Source: an uncultured Clostridia bacterium
Lineage (GTDB): Bacteria > Bacillota > Clostridia > Peptostreptococcales > Anaerovoracaceae
Direction of reading: 5' to 3'
DNA: 6,360 nt
Assembly: GCA_945788655.1 (NCBI GenBank)
Contig: CALZMV010000079.1
Span: 1-6,360 of the forward strand
The notes under the pieces are model-generated. The model saw only the letters and a program-made list of their open reading frames with translations. It did not search any database and was not told the DNA's origin. Positions 5,174-6,360 of the stretch are shown piece by piece; positions within the stretch are counted from its first letter, which is position 1, and each line of letters opens with the position of its first letter. A program made the translations under genes and the position numbers.

Positions 5174-6360
5174 TTATTTTATTATGGCAAATACTATTAA
5201 AACAATAAATAAAATAAAGTTTGTGCCAATAAGTTTCCCCACTGAATTCTGCAGAACATCATCCTTTTCTATGCAGTTCTTTTCTTCAGGAGATTTTATT
5301 GCGAATAAATTTTCTCCAATCAGTCTTGGGTTATGCAGAAAAATATTACCCTGCTCAATAGCACCCTTAAGCATTTTTCCGGATTCTATTCTTGCTGAAT
5401 CAAATGCATAGGAAAGACCCTCCACAGCAATGTTAAGAGGCTTTCTATAGAACCAGTCTGTATCTAAGGTAATCTTTTCTTTAGGCTTCATATGTTCCAA
5501 ATACATTATAAATGCAACGGTAGCTGCCGCAAAGAGCTGAACATATTGAGTAACATGATCTACAGTAAATGGATGCCCATCTGTTCCAAAAGGAGTCAAA
5601 CTGTACACTATATTTGGGAATATGCCTGTAATTACACAGGCGCCTGCACCTAAAACCATTGCAACTTTCATGTTATATGGTATATTTTTTTCATTTACTT
5701 CGAGATGAACATCACTTTTTCCAAAGAAAACAAAGTAATTTACCTTTAAGGTAACAGACATTAAGGTCCCGATACTTGCAATCATGAGTAATATTTCTGC
5801 CCAATGAGCATTCTGTGCAGCTGCCCCCATTATTAGTGACTTGCTGACAAATCCGTTCAGCAGAGGGAAACCTGCAATGGCCATTGATGCGATTAAAAAT
5901 GAATATGCAGTAACAGGCATTTTCTTTGCAAGTCCGCCTAGTTCACTTATTTTTCTCTTGCCTGTAGCAGTTATAACAGCACCTGCAGCCATAAGAAGAG
6001 TTCCTTTATAAAGTATATGGTTGAATGCATGAGCGCAAGCTCCATCTATGCCCATTTCTCCACCTATTGCTAAAGAAGCAATCATGTATCCTACCTGGCT
6101 TATAATATGATATGCAAACAATCTTCTTAGATCGTTTTCAATTAGAGCCATGCATGCACCCCATAGGGCCATAAATACGCCGAAATAGATTAGTAATTCA
6201 GTACCGGCAAAAATTCTTATAAGGCAGTATACTCCAACTTTTGTTGTGAAAGAACCCATGTATACCGTGCCGCCCATTGTAGATTCTGGATAAGCATCGG
6301 CAATCCACGCATTTAAAGGCGGTATTGCAGCATTTACAGCTATTCCTACTAAAATAAGCC
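5174..6360 (-). CDS. Proton-conducting antiporter/complex I-type membrane subunit (MrpD/NuoL-M-N family), 5' end outside window
   Basis: This integral membrane protein belongs to the proton-conducting transporter superfamily shared by Mrp Na+/H+ antiporters, complex I and membrane hydrogenases; it moves protons through half-channels built on buried charged residues. The frame stays open to the window edge, giving 394 visible codons, so the ATG at 6275-6277 is internal. Numbering from that Met, signatures are: PPLNAWIADAYPES just before it, TTKVGVYCLIR (11-21; K13 a conserved buried lysine), ENDLRRLFAYHIISQVGYM (47-65), HAFNHILYKG (83-92; H83, H87, K91), KKMPVTAYSF (118-127) and GFPLLNGFVSKS (136-147). 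Many hydrophobic helices follow. The C-terminus has a hydrophilic stretch with LDTDWFYRK (271-279), a long linker, and a last membrane helix (about 348-366). In Clostridia such proteins are usually annotated as antiporter subunit D, but the exact complex cannot be told from this fragment. It is the last gene of its own unit, followed by a terminator. Confidence 0.88.
   Translation of the reverse strand, partial: LILVGIAVNAAIPPLNAWIADAYPESTMGGTVYMGSFTTKVGVYCLIRIFAGTELLIYFGVFMALWGACMALIENDLRRLFAYHIISQVGYMIASLAIGGEMGIDGACAHAFNHILYKGTLLMAAGAVITATGKRKISELGGLAKKMPVTAYSFLIASMAIAGFPLLNGFVSKSLIMGAAAQNAHWAEILLMIASIGTLMSVTLKVNYFVFFGKSDVHLEVNEKNIPYNMKVAMVLGAGACVITGIFPNIVYSLTPFGTDGHPFTVDHVTQYVQLFAAATVAFIMYLEHMKPKEKITLDTDWFYRKPLNIAVEGLSYAFDSARIESGKMLKGAIEQGNIFLHNPRLIGENLFAIKSPEEKNCIEKDDVLQNSVGKLIGTNFILFIVLIVFAIIK

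Noticed and set aside
5148..5411. Plus-strand open frame of 87 codons near the terminator
   Set aside because: It starts inside the terminator hairpin and is antisense to the conserved tail of the membrane subunit; no promoter supports it.
6275..6277. ATG as the true start of the membrane subunit
   Set aside because: The frame continues upstream to the window edge with conserved residues such as NAWIADAYPES, so this Met is internal.

Overview
The window is AT-rich, tightly packed bacterial chromosome, and every supported gene lies on the minus strand. Gene content and order point to an anaerobic low-GC Firmicute of the class Clostridia. The indicators are an Asp23/Gls24 protein beside nusB, a TsaD-like protein between nusB and xseA, xseA-xseB-ispA-dxs in a row, and a multisubunit antiporter-type membrane protein upstream. 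The species cannot be fixed from this stretch.

Read in the direction of transcription (high to low coordinates), the window opens inside a truncated proton-channel membrane subunit of the MrpD/NuoL-M-N superfamily (5174-6360). It is followed 11 bases later by a hairpin terminator (5127-5163). A 108-base gap (5066-5173) holds that terminator and a near-consensus housekeeping promoter (5083-5111). The promoter starts a seven-gene run: asp23-family gene, nusB, TsaD-like gene, xseA, xseB, ispA, dxs. These genes overlap or are separated by at most 11 bases, with no internal terminator or promoter that I could see, so they are best read as one operon. The last gene, dxs, runs off the left edge (about 373 codons visible).

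The operon mixes housekeeping jobs. NusB serves transcription antitermination, notably of rRNA. XseA and XseB form exonuclease VII. Dxs makes the first committed intermediate of the non-mevalonate isoprenoid pathway, and IspA condenses C5 units to farnesyl diphosphate, the precursor for undecaprenyl carrier lipid and quinones. The Asp23-family protein belongs to a group linked to the cell envelope and alkaline stress. The TsaD-like protein keeps the metal-ligand pattern of the tRNA t6A enzyme TsaD but differs at other signature motifs; its function is not known to me.

Most of the window is ordinary core genome. The points worth a second look are the TsaD-like paralogue, the strong promoter that yields an almost leaderless mRNA, the uncertain xseB start, and the long C-terminal tail of the antiporter-type subunit. 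No RNA genes, mobile elements, CRISPR arrays or notable repeats were seen, and no gene-free stretch exceeds 300 bases.
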